From positions 26,490,960 through 26,554,959 of the forward strand of contig NC_068979.1 in NCBI RefSeq assembly GCF_016808095.1: DNA of 64,000 nucleotides. Reading direction: 5' to 3'. Positions 21,215 to 33,434 of the stretch are shown piece by piece; the first letter of the stretch is position 1, and each line of letters starts with the position of its first letter. This stretch comes from Vigna angularis. Its lineage: Eukaryota; Streptophyta; Magnoliopsida; Fabales; Fabaceae. The notes beneath the pieces were generated by a model that had not been told where the DNA came from, did no database searches, and was given only the letters and a program-made list of their open reading frames with translations. The translations under genes and the position numbers were made by a program.

Positions 21215-22520
21215 TTCAATCTCTAGTGTAAAATGTGCATTTTATAGTGACTTTTATACCAATTATAATCCAATAAATATTAAAAGTGACGCGGTTTCAT
21301 AACTAGAAATAAGATAACACTTTTTATATCGGTTGTAATTATAACAAGTATAAAAACTTCTATGGTGACATTTTTTTAATAAATAAGAAAACTTTTTATA
21401 TCAATTCTAATTATAATCACTATAGAAAGTAGATGCTGTGACATTTTGTAATAAATAAGAAAACTTTATATACCAGTTTTAATTATATTTCGTATAGAAA
21501 GTAATTTTTTATTTTATTTATTTTAGTTATGATACATTAAAACCCTAAAATTTCCATATCTTTGCATTCATTATCCATTTGTGTCGTTCTTTCCATCCTC
21601 AACCCTAATCTCTAACTTCTCCCAAAACTTGTTCACCTTCGCCTCAACCATTTCCATGCTCTTCTCTGAACTGATAAAATGTTTTTGGTTTCGAGCGCGG
21701 AAACGTCTCTTTACCAAGAGCTATGGCATGCGTGAGTAGATCTACGTTAGGTTGCTCCTGGTTCTACTGTAGGTTGCTTGCGGTTTCGAATAGTGGTGAC
21801 GTGTTGGCTTGATGTGGTTGATGGCATGGTGGCTCTAGGCTTAATGTTGGATGGTGAGAGGTTGAACAACATGGTGGCTCAAAGTGTAATATGCATTTGG
21901 TTTACAGTGTAGGTGTTGGATTTACGATTTGGTGGAGGTAGTCTCATAGTGCATTTCTAGTTTTGATTTGGGGGTTCAGCGAAGGAGGCACGATGGTTGA
22001 TGGTGGCTTGCAAGATGAAGTTTTGTTGTCATGAGAAGAAGCATTGACATTATTCCGATTTTTGCAAGTTTTATGCATGGTGGTTTTGTTCCAAACGCGG
22101 TGGTGTGATGGAGATTAGTGGTGGTTGGCGACGAGGTCTATTGATGGTTTTAGGTTTATATTTTTTATTATTAAAGAATATGTGGAACTTGGAAAATTGG
22201 AAGCAAAATCTGGAAAAAATATGATAATAATTTGAGAAAATTGGAAACAAAATCTGAGAATAATCTAGAAAAATTGGAAACAAAATATGGAAAAAATCTT
22301 GGAATAATTTGGAAATATTAGAAACAAAATATGGTAAAAATTTGGAGAAAATATGAGTAAAATTTGTGAATTTCGCTTTCTATACCGGTTGTACCTTTAA
22401 TCAGTATAGAAAATGACTTTCTATATCAGTTTTGAAACCAGTATAAAAAAGTCAATAATTTCTTACCCATGCTTCTATATCAGTTTCAGAACGGGTATAA
22501 AAATATGATTTTAACTAGTA
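21215..22520. mobile_element. Non-autonomous TIR-type element with TATACCGGTT subterminal repeats
   Basis: Both ends carry many inverted copies of a motif like TTTTATACCGGTTGTAATTA / TATAGAAAGT (for example near 21330, 21410, 22385, 22440 and 22500), as in CACTA-type elements. The left end reads CTAGTG near 21224. The core (21800-22300) carries a GATGTGGTTGATGGCATGGTGG block that recurs at 48592-49140. No transposase is present. Exact ends and TSD are not certain. Confidence 0.55.
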
Positions 22521-23274
22521 TAAAAAAGTTTCTGTATCGGTGCTTACCGCACAGCAGAGCAAATGCAGAACCCTCATTTAACTCTCACTAATAGATATTT
22601 TGTGCTATCCGAATCTAATACTAGCAGAGTCAAAATAGCCTCAAAACAAAACCATTTTTCAATACATCACCAATCACAATTAAATTTGGTTTTAATTATA
22701 TTTTTTTTACTTTTGTTTTTTTCAGGTAAAACCTTGTCTGTGTAGTAAGGAGATCAAATTCTTGAACTATGATTTGACTACTGATTTTGGTAAGAAAGAT
22801 TCATCATATACACACTTCTCACTATACGCACACCCTTCATTTGAATGCAGTTAAGCTAAGGAAGATAAGGAAGGGTAGTTACTGATTCTTAATTAGTATT
22901 GTTGAGATAGCAAAATGTCGAACTTCATTCTTAGGAGTTCCATGTTATTAAAAATTTGTTACAAATTAAGAACACATGGAAATATAACATGAATCAAACC
23001 ACAAGAGAGGGGACTCAAGCATAAAAGCGAATAGATGCTTCAGCAAACATTTTCTTAAGTCAAATAATTACTTTTTTCTTATCGTTAATTGGGTGTCAAA
23101 TATTGTATGTGCAACAATTTACAAATAAATGGAAAGAAAGAAAGAACGGAAAGGGTGGTGCAAACTTGTTTTCTCATATAACATGATGAATCTTTTATTA
23201 TATCTCCTTCTACAATGTCAAAATATCCTTATTCTGGTCATTTTTAACAGACTGTCCATGATCTACCTTAGCCT
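22521..23274. repeat. Segment duplicated at 49290-49795, no gene seen
   Basis: Sequence from about 22830 (CTTCATTTGAATGCAGTTAAG) to 23274 matches 49363-49792 with small differences. The second copy lacks the TRIM element that follows here, so the two copies show filled and empty states of the same site. Confidence 0.65.
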
Positions 23275-23835
23275 TGTTGGGTATTCAAGTGTGAGTTCAA
23301 GTTTCACATTGGATAGAAATGAGAAAGTAGAGCAATATATAAAAATGAAAGACCCATTAACTCATTGCCTTAAGGTTTTGGGTAAAGAATGATGTCGATT
23401 CCTTATATAGTTGGCTCAAATGTTATTGGTGTTTGTGTAACCCACATGGAACCTCCTCCTCGACAGACCCAACAGTGGTATCAGAGCCGATGGTTTGTCT
23501 TGGTGACCTGGCAAAGGGTATTCAGGTAAGCAAGTTCCGTTAAGATACAAAGGTTGGAAAGGGCTACTCGTGGTTGTGGTTAGTTGGGAATGCTTCCGCT
23601 GGAGGGGGAGTGTACCTATGTGGAAGGGACTCACCCTTGAGGGGGAGATGTTGGGTATCCAAGTGTGAGTCCAAATCCCACATTGGATAGAAATGAGAAA
23701 GTAGAGCAATATATAAAGATGAAAGACCCATTAATTCATTGCCTTAAGATTTTGGGTAAAGAGTGGTGTCAATCATTTATATAGTTAACTCAAATGTTAT
23801 TGGACAGGGTAACCTTCTCCTCGACAGATCCAACA
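23275..23835 (+). mobile_element. Complete TRIM (terminal-repeat retrotransposon in miniature)
   Basis: A 561-bp element with left LTR 23275-23474 and right LTR 23649-23835. Both begin TGTTGGGTATYCAAGTGTGAG and end CCAACA. The PBS TGGTATCAGAGC is at 23476-23487 and the polypurine tract GAGGGGGAGA abuts the right LTR. The TSD is AGCCT / AGTCT, one base diverged. The internal part is about 170 bp with no coding capacity. The paralogous locus near 49790 lacks it. LTR differences and an indel show it is not recent. TRIMs are moved by the proteins of autonomous LTR elements. Confidence 0.92.
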
Positions 23836-24440
23836 AGTCTTACCACTTCAACAATTAAAATTTTATCTTCCTTTTCTCTGTTTTGTATAAAACCACTTGG
23901 TCTTTTATTTTTGCAGACCTTTGTCTTGTTACAACATATTGAATAACAAATTAACCATGTCTGATAAACTTCTATTTGATTTGTTATTGACCTTGATATA
24001 ATAACTATCTATGAATAAAATAGAATTCAACTTTGTAAAAAGGACGAGGCAAACCTGGTCCACGCAACTTATATTCAATTGAGATTAGTCGACTCCTTTA
24101 TCTACTAGTGAATTATTGGATAGTTTAACACCATATTGAGTTGAAATTGTTAATAAGGAACTACGTAAGTTTTGTGGTATTAATTAATTCTGGTTACTAG
24201 TGGTATGTTTATTTAATCTAATATTTGCTGGTAGGCATCCAGTGTTGGTTTTTTAATTGCAAGTTATTTGCTAGTGAGCATATTGTAAAACTACTTGAAA
24301 GAAATAAGAAATTTCTTGCTATTGACTAGGCAATTGGAGAAAATAGCTTCAACGCAATTGCCATTTGCTTTGGAAAATTTGTTCATACGAATTGACATCT
24401 ATTAAGTTTATTTCATATATATTCTTTTATCCACAAAGAT
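23836..24440. repeat. Block repeat, copy a (also at 29733, 49796 and 60790)
   Basis: Contains a roughly 130-bp stretch (24275-24405) that would translate as SEHIVKLLERNKKFLAID, a stop, then AIGENSFNAIAICFGKF. The same stretch occurs at 29880, 50233 and 60953. It is probably a decayed exon of a duplicated gene that I cannot name. Confidence 0.6.
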
Positions 24441-24463
24441 AACAATATTAATTATGTCACACA

Positions 24464-24503
24464 CACTCCATCTTCCATCTTCCATCTTCCATCTTCCATC
24501 TCG
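24464..24503. repeat. CATCTTC minisatellite
   Basis: About five tandem copies of a 7-bp unit CATCTTC. The paralogous sites at 50422 and 61268 have a single CTCCATCT, so this is a local expansion. Confidence 0.85.
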
Positions 24504-24529
24504 TGTACACAGACAAGCGAACACTAACA

Positions 24530-25140
24530 CAAAAATACTTTTTAAATTTTGTTATTTTAGATTTTTAACCTCTGTTAAATGTTAAATATTTGACGTGATA
24601 GCAGAAAACATTAAATTGATGTCTGTTGTCTTTTAATAAACATTTTTTTTCGTATGTAATTATTTATTGATATTTCTTTATTTATTTCAATATTAATTTT
24701 TATTTAATTATTTGTTGTACTTTTTGACTTTTTTATTTGTTTGTTAATTTATTTTTAATTTGTTGTGTTTTTTTATAATTTATAATTCTTTAAATATTAT
24801 TCATTATGTAATTATTTTTGTTTACTTTTTTTGTAGTTGTTTATTAATTTGTTTTGAATGTGTAATGTACTTGAAATATTTTATTTATTTAAATAATAAT
24901 TATTATGTAATTAGTTTTTTTTTACTTTTTAATTTGTTTCTTATTTTATTTTTAATTTGTAATGTTTTTATTATAATTTATAATGATTTAAGTATTATTT
25001 ATTAAGTAATTTTTGTGTATTTCTTTCTTAGTTTATTATTAATTTGTATTCTTTATTATTTATTATTTGTTTAAATATTTATTATTATGTAATTATTTGT
25101 TTTTTTTTGTATTTGTTTGTTATTATATTTTTAATGCAAT
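24530..25140. repeat. T-rich arm left of the MULE relic
   Basis: About 600 bp made almost entirely of T-rich short words (TTTATTATTTAATT type) with no coding sense. The region 27650-28500 is similarly A-rich, so the two arms look like a long, degenerate inverted repeat around the transposase relic. An ORF called here is low-complexity noise. Confidence 0.5.
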
Positions 25141-25161
25141 TTATTTTGCATTGGTTAATAG

Positions 25162-25470
25162 AAATGGTTAGAACTAGAGGTGCATCATCTTCTCGTGGTG
25201 AGGCTTAATCTTCATCACATGATGAAAGGAGAGGACCTACGACATATGCTCGTAGAAGACCATTGAAGAAAGTCACGTGGACGTCATTCATGGGGATGAG
25301 CGTGAGGAGTATATATAGCAAGGGTATCATGAGGATGATTATGTTGAGCAAGAGGATGTTTAGCAGGAGGATGTTCGTGAGGAAGAAGATGAAAGTGGAT
25401 TCCTAGGAGGTCCACAAGACACCTCCTTGTTTACTTATTACACCGAGCACATTGCAAGGCTGGGTTAGTG
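25162..25470 (+). pseudogene. MAIN-LIKE / plant mobile domain gene N-terminus, fragment
   Basis: The plus strand opens MVRTRGASSSRGEA, a stop, then SSSHDERRGPTTYARRRP. After frameshifts it continues with an acidic stretch and GFLGGPQDTSLFTYYTEHIARLG. This matches the start of plant mobile domain (MAIN-LIKE, phosphatase 7 long form homologue) proteins, which often open MVRTRG and have GGPxDxSVLTxYxDHxA. It converges on the MULE transposase relic and was probably carried by it. Confidence 0.6.
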
Positions 25471-27643
25471 TTGCCTAGATGCATCACTCTGTTTGTCCAC
25501 GTCTTGACGAAATACCTTGCACGAGATGGTCCACGTATGGTTCACATATTCAAAATATAGAGGCAATGTAGCAGAGACATACTCAAGACGATAAACATAA
25601 GCACCAAACATCGACTGCTCGTCACAGTCCATCACATTTTGCCATACTTCCATCAAGACATCCCATGCCTCATAATGTGGAATGTGCAAAACATCTGATA
25701 CGTCTCAGGAAATATATTGCCAACGATATTCATTAAAGCAAGGTCTTTATCTGTGCTAACAACGCGTGGACCACCCTTTGATGTCATGCATAATCCTTTG
25801 AACTTTTCCAATGATCAAGTGAAATTATTTTGGTATTCACTTAAAAGCAATGTAAAGACGGTTGTGAATGTCAAACCAGTTGATGTGACTCCAATAATCT
25901 CAAGAAACAAAAGACGATATTTGTTCGTCTTGTACGTGGTATCCATCAAGAAAACAATATTAAATGAATTCAACAAGTGCACTAAATCGAGATGTGTCAA
26001 GAATAGGTCACTTACCACGTTAAAATCGTCCAAAGATCTACTCCATTGGATGTATTTATCTTTATCTAACATCATCATCAAATGCTGCATTTAAGTTCTC
26101 GACCCTCTCAAAGATCGTTTGTATGTGTACCTCGCGTTATATATTTGCTTTATAGTGGTCACACACTAGTACAAAAATTGCGTACAACGTCGAATATTTT
26201 GGACTTTTAACGGCGAATTCGCGAACGACGTCATATTAGGAGACGTTAAATTAACGACGAATTTAAAAAATTTGACGTCAAATTAACGTCGAATTTTGTT
26301 AATATACAACGTTAACTTAATGTCGAATTTTGTCAATATTCAACTTTAATCAATTTTTTTTGTTTTTTTAATTAATTGTGATCATTTTTTTACAAAATTA
26401 CGAGACCTAAAAAGCAAAAAAAATAACAAATTTCAGTTTTTGCTATTTTATAAAGCACGAACTATATGAACATGTAGTGTAGTATCAACAACAAACAATA
26501 ATAACCAACAACAAACAAGTTCAATCAAACAACAACAACAAACAAGTTCAACTAAACAACAACAACAAAGAAGTTCAACATAAAAACATCAAATAAGTTC
26601 AACAAATAAGTTCTTCATAATGAAATTGAAAACGAAAAACTAACCTTCAAAAGGTGAGTTCGTCGAAATAAAGTTTCGTCATAGTGAGAGAGAAAGAAGA
26701 ATGCGCCTATGAAGGACAAGAGCATGAAAATAATCGGTTAAAACAAACAAAAATCATACACAAAGTAATTAATTAACATGCATTTGTATCAAATGAAAGA
26801 AAGAGTACATGTGATGCTCGTCAAACTTCGCTCGAGAAAAGTTTGAGAAGAGTATCGCGCGCTAAGATAAAGTGAATGAATTTTCAATCTCTCGCTGAAA
26901 TTTTTATTTAATTCACTAACCTTTTGACGTCAAATTTAAAAGCCATTCGACATTTTATATCCTTTTACGTCGAATTACAATCTAAACGACGTTTAATAAT
27001 TGCATTTATTTACAAAATTGTCACTGCTCATTTTTAACGTTGGTTATTCAGTGGTTGGACGTTGAACGTGTGACGTTATAGGTTGTTTTTGTACTAGTGA
27101 CATTAGCTTCATTATGTTCTTTGAGAGTCAAAAGAATATTTGAGGGCTTTACTTGACTCTTGGTCATGTCAATAAGAATTTGGTGTTCAACAACATTTAA
27201 CCTCCTAGCGAAAGGATGACCAACTAAAGTCTCTACTAATTCATGGTTATGATAGTCGCACATAACCTTTAAAGCTCAACCCTCTCCTTTAGGTTAACCC
27301 CTCAACCTAAACGAACACTCACATTTTCTTATGTCGGATATATTAGGCTAGACATCTGGTTTGTACTTCATACACTTCCCACTTCTTTCACAACCTTACA
27401 AACAAATGTCTTTCTTCCAGCTTCACCACTTGCGGTGTCAGATCTTATAAACACGACAACAAATCCAAGGTCGAATGCTATTTTTCGAACCCTTTTAATT
27501 AAATTGTCGTGTGTAGGAAAGATTTCATCAGTGAAAAACTTATCTGTATAGTGACCCTCAGCCAGTTCATTTAGGAAAGAAGAAAATTCGAACACAAAAC
27601 CCGAATTTATTTGAGAATCGACAAATAGATAGTTACCCATCAT
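25465..27643 (-). pseudogene. MULE / FAR1-like transposase relic, split by a CACTA element
   Basis: Read from the right on the minus strand. The N-terminal DNA-binding-like part comes first (DEIFPTHDNLIKRVRKIAFDLGFVVVFIRSDT, 27368-27643), then the linker CDYHNHELVETLVGHPFARRL and MTKSQVKPSNILLTLKEHN (27103-27263). The CACTA insert 26164-27099 follows, then the catalytic core (YIQWSRSLDDF, VSDLFLTH, LNSFNIVFLMDTTYKTNKYRLLFLEIIGVTS; 25815-26160). VVSTDKDLALMNIVGNIFPETYQMFC comes next, and a C-terminal piece ending YFEYVNHTW near 25530. Stops and frameshifts separate the pieces. The DTTYKTN and STDKDLAL blocks hold the expected MULE catalytic aspartates. Confidence 0.8.
26164..27099. mobile_element. 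Non-autonomous CACTA element (CACTA-3), 936 bp
   Basis: Perfect 14-bp terminal inverted repeats CACTAGTACAAAAA and TTTTTGTACTAGTG with the three-base TSD ACA (26161-26163 and 27100-27102). Subterminal DNA carries repeated AACGTCGAATTT / TTGACGTCAAATT motifs in both orientations. There is no coding sequence. It interrupts the MULE transposase relic between two conserved blocks, which confirms the boundaries. Confidence 0.92.
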
Positions 27644-27649
27644 ATAATA

Positions 27650-28500
27650 TTAATTACAACCTATAATAAACATAGTTATCACTACATATTCCTCAATCGA
27701 ATAACAAGAAGAACACAAATTCTAAATTAAATACTAAAGTAAAAAAAAAACATCACATATTAAAAAACATAAATATATTATAAATTAAATAAAAAAATTA
27801 AAAACATTATTACATATTCAAAATTAACTAATAATTAAAAACAACATAACATATTAAACAATATATAATAAATAAAAAATTACAAATATTATAAATTGAA
27901 TAAAAAATTAGAAACATTAAGACATAAATTCAAAATTAAATAAAAAACAACGAAATTTAAGATCAATTATACTATAAATAAAAAAAATTAACATATTCTA
28001 AAAATAATTAAATGCTAAAAATATTATTACATATTACAAATTAAATTATAAATAGCAAATAAAATAACCTTTTAAAATTTAAATAATAATTACAAAATAT
28101 AAACATATTATAAATGAAATCAAAAGTTAAAAAGATTAAAACAGAAAAAAAAACATTAACTACTAAAAAAAATACAAAAAATGTTACAAACTAAATACTA
28201 AATAAAAAAATAAAGACTTATTAAAAATTAAATACAACTAAACACGTATAAAAATAAACTAATAAAGACAATATTAATTAACACATAACAAATAATAAAA
28301 AAATATTCAAAACTAAATAACAAATAAAAAACAGTAATATATTAACAAATGATAAATAAACTATTAAATAAATACTAAAAATAACTAAATAATATAAATA
28401 TTATAAATTAAAAGTAAATTCAGAATAATTAAATAAATAAAATATATAAAAATAAAATCTAAAAAAAACAAAAAAAACACTAAATTTTTAATTAGAACAA
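27650..28500. repeat. A-rich arm right of the MULE relic
   Basis: About 850 bp of A-rich words (AAATAAAAAATTA type). It faces the T-rich arm at 24530-25140. No genes. Confidence 0.5.
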
Positions 28501-29730
28501 AACATAAATTGATGTTCGAAATGCAGTAGAGCCTTAACCGGTGTTAAAAATGCGATTAAGGTTCGCCGATGTTTGAACACTGGTTAAGGTTTACCGGCAT
28601 TTGAATACCGGTTAAGGTTCTGCCGTAACTTGAAGTTCGACGACCCTTAATTGGTGTTCATAGCAGACAAACCCTTAACTACATTTCGAATGCTGATTAA
28701 AGGTGTTTCATGACCCTCGAATATTGATTTCACCACCTTTCTCCTTCTACCAACCACAACACTCACCACTAACATCCGGGACCATTTTCAACACGTCGGG
28801 ACCATGGGACCACCACCAAAATGCTGGGCCACCATGGGATCACAAAATGGAAGCATTTGTTGTGGTTTTAAAGTATAAGAGGCAAAATAATAAAAGGAAA
28901 ACTGATAATTTTATTGAGAATAAGCAGTAAATATTTATATTACATAATTTGAAACTAATTTTAAAAAATATCTCCTAAACTAATTAATTAAATAATGCAT
29001 CAAATCTTTCTAAAAAATAGAGTAAAAATATATTTTTATTTAACTATGACTACTTCAACTAAAATAGTGTTTGAGTCATAAAATCCCAACACCACCATGA
29101 CTACAGTTTCAGACGCTCTCGCACCAAACTTACACACAAAAACACAGCACAAGAAAAGTGTTGAAGAAGGGGGTGTAGGGTTTATTATTTTATTGAAGTA
29201 GCCATTATTGCTGGTCGTTGAAATTAAATTAACATCATTTAATCATCATCACCAATGCAGACATTTGATCGAGTTTATTAAATGAAGGGCAAAAGGTGCA
29301 CGGAGTTCTTCAACATATGATTCCACGGGGTAACACTTTTTTATTTTCATGTAAAAGACTCTTTTGTTCTTCTGAATAGCAAAGTTGTCAGTCTATCAAT
29401 CAAATTAAGAGAAATATGTATATACTACTTCAACTTTGCATACAGCTATTGAGACCATTATGGTTTCAATGTTTCTATTTCTGTATTGACTGTCTCATCG
29501 TAATGACCTCTATGTCTATATTTGTATTAATACTTTAAACCACACCAGTTTGACAATCATTAACCAGTTGGACAAAACTGCTAATATTAAATTTGATAAC
29601 AAAAAAAGATAAAATATTAGAGAGCTAGTCTCCAGCCCGGAAATTACAATCCAGTTTCAATTGTTTTTATAGAAAACAAAATAAATTTGTCTTAAAAATG
29701 AATCACGTGCATTGCACGGATAAAAAAATA
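28501..29730. other. Inverted CCGGTTAAGG motifs, then spacer without genes
   Basis: At 28535-28690 short words such as TTAACCGGTGTT, ACTGGTTAAGGTTTACCGGC and ATACCGGTTAAGG repeat in both orientations, as in subterminal regions of CACTA-type elements. They may mark the right end of the larger element carrying the MULE relic. Beyond this no coding sequence was recognised. Confidence 0.4.
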
Positions 29731-29732
29731 TT

Positions 29733-30520
29733 AATTATTTATAAGTGAATTATTGGATTGAAATTGTTAATAAGGTAAGGAACTAAGTAAATTTTTTTAT
29801 ATTAATTAATTCTTTTTATTAGTGGTATGTTTAGGTGGTCATCCAGTGTTGGTTTTTTAATTGCATGTTATTTGCTAATGAGCATATTGTAAAACTACTT
29901 GAAAGAAATAAGAAATTTCTTGCTATTGACTAGGCAACTGGAGAAAATAGCTTCAACGTAATTGTCATTTGCTTTGAAAAATTTGTTTATACGAATTGAC
30001 ATCTATTAAGTTTATTTCATATATTTTGTTTTATCAACAAAGATAATAATATTAGTCACACACCACAAAAACAGACAAGCGACAACTGAGAAGTTGACTC
30101 TTGGAGCATTGAAATTGAGCTTGTATATACAATTCTTAGAATATGGATTAGAGATATAACTTAACAATATTAAACTGGGTTATTCTTTTCTTGATGCAAC
30201 ATAAACTGGGTTATTCTTTTCTTGATGCAACATATCTTGAGTCCATATCTAAATAATGGTATCATCTTTCTCCTAATAATCACTTAGTCTATCTGTAAAT
30301 AATAGTGTGATCTCTGTGTAAATGGTCACTTAGTTCATATATATGAATAATAATATCGGAATATTTATATGATACTTCATTTAGATTTTTTTTCTATTAT
30401 AATTGTTTGAGTGAATTGTTGTGGGTTAATTATTAAGTTTTATTTTCTAGATTATGGTATTGACAGGTTTTATTTTATGTAGACACGAAGAACACTCATT
30501 TTGATCTGGCAATTATATAA
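29733..30520. repeat. Block repeat, copy b
   Basis: Matches 24080-24440, 50060-51400 and 60690-61600. It includes the decayed SEHIVKLLERNKKFLAID stretch at 29880-30010. There is a 36-bp direct duplication near 30170-30235 (AAACTGGGTTATTCTTTTCT occurs twice). It lies directly upstream of chorismate mutase copy 1. Confidence 0.65.
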
Positions 30521-30844
30521 ATATTTCTTAGTGTTAAGTAAGTATAAAAAAATAAAGACAAACTTAATTGTTTGTTAGCTATTTTTGATGAATGATATTA
30601 GTTAATTAAGTATTGTAGTAAAGATTAATACGTTAAAAAAGAAATGAAAGAAGTTAATTTAGTATTTAATATTTCTAGAAGCAATGAGTAATAGATGTAT
30701 TTATAAATTTTAAATGTTAGGTGAAGTTATTGTTTGTATTTAAGTTAAAGACAAGTGGGTACGATTATAATTTTTAAATATTTGAGAAATTAATGTTTGA
30801 AATAAAATATACATATGTGAAGGTTGTTCCACCAACATTTTGTG

Positions 30845-30852
30845 TATAAATA
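30845..30852 (+). promoter_or_regulatory. TATA box of chorismate mutase copy 1
   Basis: TATAAATA, 108 bases before the ATG at 30960. The same context (GTATAAATATGGTATTTAGTATGAT) precedes copy 2 at 52049 and an orphan promoter copy at 37736. Confidence 0.65.
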
Positions 30853-32017
30853 TGGTATTTAGTATGATATATTTTCACACAGCTAGTCTTGTTAAATTGT
30901 TGCATCTCTGAGTTATAGTCATTCTCATCATCACCTGCACTTTTACTAAATTCAACACCATGGAAGCAATATTGCAATTGCAACCTCACCTTAATATCAA
31001 ATCTATATTGCAATTCCAACCTCACCTTAATATCAAATCTATATGCTATCTTTCCCCGAAACCTATTATTTTTCTTCATCAAAATTTTCGTTCCCTAACA
31101 AGATCTCGAGTGACTATGTGTTCTTCTTCACCTGGGTACTTCTGATTTCAATTTCTTGATGTTTTTTTTAGTAAAATTGATTTTAACTTTCTTCATGCAT
31201 TTTTGTGACTTTCAAAAGGGTATATGGTAAATTCATATTTTATGGCTTTTATTTTCTATTTACATGTGATAACTAATTTTAATTTACTCATTTAAATAAT
31301 TTTTTATATATTGTCATTTGTTATTCACTTGTATTTTCGGATAAATATATAAATGACACTGTTTAATAATGAGATTTGATGGTATTTTAGAAATTCATTT
31401 GTTATTCACTTGTATTGTTTGTATTTAACATAAAAAGGAGTACTATAAAGAGTGGAGGGAATTAGAAAAACAGAACTTCTATTTTTGTTTTATTAATTTT
31501 TGTATGAATATTTATTGAGGTGTCATGCACATTATTGATCAACTTTGTATAGAGATTCCGATAAAAATGGGAATGATGATGGAGATAAGAGCATAGATTT
31601 AGACAACATCCACTACAAGAAACGGGCTTATTACCGACAGATAATTACCGAAGGTCAAGTGTCCTTCGGTAATTTGTGCTGTATCGGCGGATACGAGGCT
31701 TCGGTATTGTGCACGATTACTTCACCTAAATTTTGGCTATTCCCTCACTCATTTTCAATTTCAGCAGTTCTCTTTCTCCCTAATTTCTCTCTTCTCTTCC
31801 CTCAAAATTGAAATTCAAGGGCATGTGAGGGTACCCCAAATATCTCCTCCTTCGTCTGATTCCCTTTCCTTTGCGCATCATCGGTCCCTTCCATCTTCTG
31901 TTGGCATAACGGTGGTGTGAAGAGCGCGAGCATTTCCGGTGGTGGAGCGGGTTCGTGCAATCGCGGAGGGTGCCTCCCTGTTAAGTTCACAATCATTTGT
32001 AGAGGGAAACACCTCCG

Positions 32018-32635
32018 ATGGCGACGACAGCGGAGCCAGAAGCGAAGACCTACTGGTGTCACGAATGCGATATGAGCGTGTCCCTCACACTCCTTCCCTC
32101 GCCTCTCCTCTGTTCCCATTGCCACACCTCCTTCCTCGAACTAATTGACTCTCCCTTCTCCCAAAATGATGCCGAATCACCCCTCTTTGACCTCATTTTA
32201 CAGGACGCGCTCTTACTCATCTCCCCGAAGCCCCTCCCCACCAAACGCCACCCTTTCCCCTCCGTCAACGTCACACCCTCGGTCCTTTTCACGCTCGACC
32301 CCAACGACTTCGTTTTCTTCGCTGTGTGCAAAGACCAAATTTCCCTCTTTGACGCCGAGGCCAAATAGTTGCCTTGCAAACACCTTTACCATGCTGGTTG
32401 CATCACGCCGTGACTCGACCTCCACGCGTCGTGCCCGTTGTGCAGACTTCGCCTTGAGGAAGAGGCGGCACAGGAGGAGGAAGACGAAGGTGACGGCGTG
32501 GTGGCGAAGATTCGGAGGGAGCCTCGAGGTGTCCAAGCGCCTTTGCTATACGGTGGTGCTCTGTCTTTTCTTTTCTTTGTCTTGCATCTCTTTTTTAGTG
32601 CTAAATTAGACCAAAATTCTGCTCTGATCAACTAG
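32018..32635 (+). pseudogene. Captured RING-H2 E3 ubiquitin ligase, two in-frame stops
   Basis: One frame from ATG 32018 to 32635, interrupted only by TAG at 32366-32368 and TGA at 32411-32413. The N-terminal zinc ribbon YWCHECDMSVSL.. LLCSHCHTSFLE is typical of plant RING-H2 ligases with an N-terminal zinc-finger. The C-terminal RING reads CKDQISLFDAEAK, stop, LPCKHLYHAGCITP, stop, LDLHASCPLC. That is a C3H2C3 pattern whose first cysteine pair is reduced to AVCKDQ. The two stops fall where Gln and Trp are usual in the family. The tail after the RING is acidic and ends in a hydrophobic stretch. No intron is visible, as in many genes of this family. Confidence 0.85.
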
Positions 32636-32792
32636 CTTCACTGTAATAATTATGAGAATGAAACTCCAATTTTGATTGGAGTTCGAGATGACCATTGGAG
32701 AAAGTATAGAATTTTAGTTCGGTTAATGTGTGTGTTATAATTGTTGAAGAGTGTTATTGATGACCAATCCTAATTTTAGTTCGGTTAATCGT

Positions 32793-33086
32793 GATGGGTC
32801 TGTCCAAGGAGAATCTGAAAGGTCTCATACTGGCTTTGGTGTCAAGTGGGTTCATTACGGCAAGTTTCATCATTAAGAAGCAAGGTCTCAGAAGAGCTGC
32901 AGCAGCTTCTGGTGTCAGGGCTGGTCAGGGAATTTCTTATTTTTCTTATTTTTCCTTTAACAATTAGAATTTCTATTTGGAAGCTTGTATTTGGTTATAC
33001 ATGATTTTGTTTTCTTTGCCATTTTGCAGGTTTTGGTGGGTATTATTATCTCTTGGAGCCACTCTGGTGGGTGGGAATGATCACAA
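32793..33086 (+). pseudogene. Captured NIPA-type Mg transporter, exons 1-2
   Basis: Exon 1 (32793-32923) encodes MGLSKENLKGLILALVSS and SFIIKKQGLRRAAAASGVRAG. Exon 2 (33030-33086) encodes GGYYYLLEPLWWVGMIT. The exon 2 acceptor (TTTTGCAG) and donor (GTAAGC) are intact, while the exon 1 donor reads GTCAGG. NIPA proteins are multi-pass membrane proteins proposed to carry Mg2+. These are the first transmembrane segments. The middle exons of the gene are missing; later exons reappear at 34448 after subtilase DNA in the opposite orientation. Confidence 0.88.
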
Positions 33087-33434
33087 GTAAGCTTTCAGTG
33101 TTGTTTTAATTTTGTTTTTATGCTTAAAACTTTGTTTTTTAACATGGTAGGAGGGGGCTGCTAGATTCTAGATTTTCTTTTACCTTTTGTCTTGTATTAA
33201 TAATTGGTTTTGATTTTATCAATTAATTGTCTGGAGTTAATTGGATTTTATTTTTAATAAATTTTTTGAATCTGGTAAGTTAGGATCAACTGACTCGTTT
33301 TACATTGTGTAGTGGAACTCGGATTTCATGTTTTACATGCTTTATTATTAGCTAGATGCAAATATTTGTTTGTCATGGTCATTTTTTCTTCATCTGATTT
33401 CTTGCAGAACCTGTTTCTGTATGATTTAATGTAC

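Noticed and set aside
23416..23709. 97-residue frame on the minus strand
   Set aside because: It runs across the TRIM LTR, PBS and internal region; the element is non-coding.
24760..25005. 81-residue hydrophobic frame
   Set aside because: T-rich low-complexity arm; Phe/Ile/Tyr content reflects base composition.
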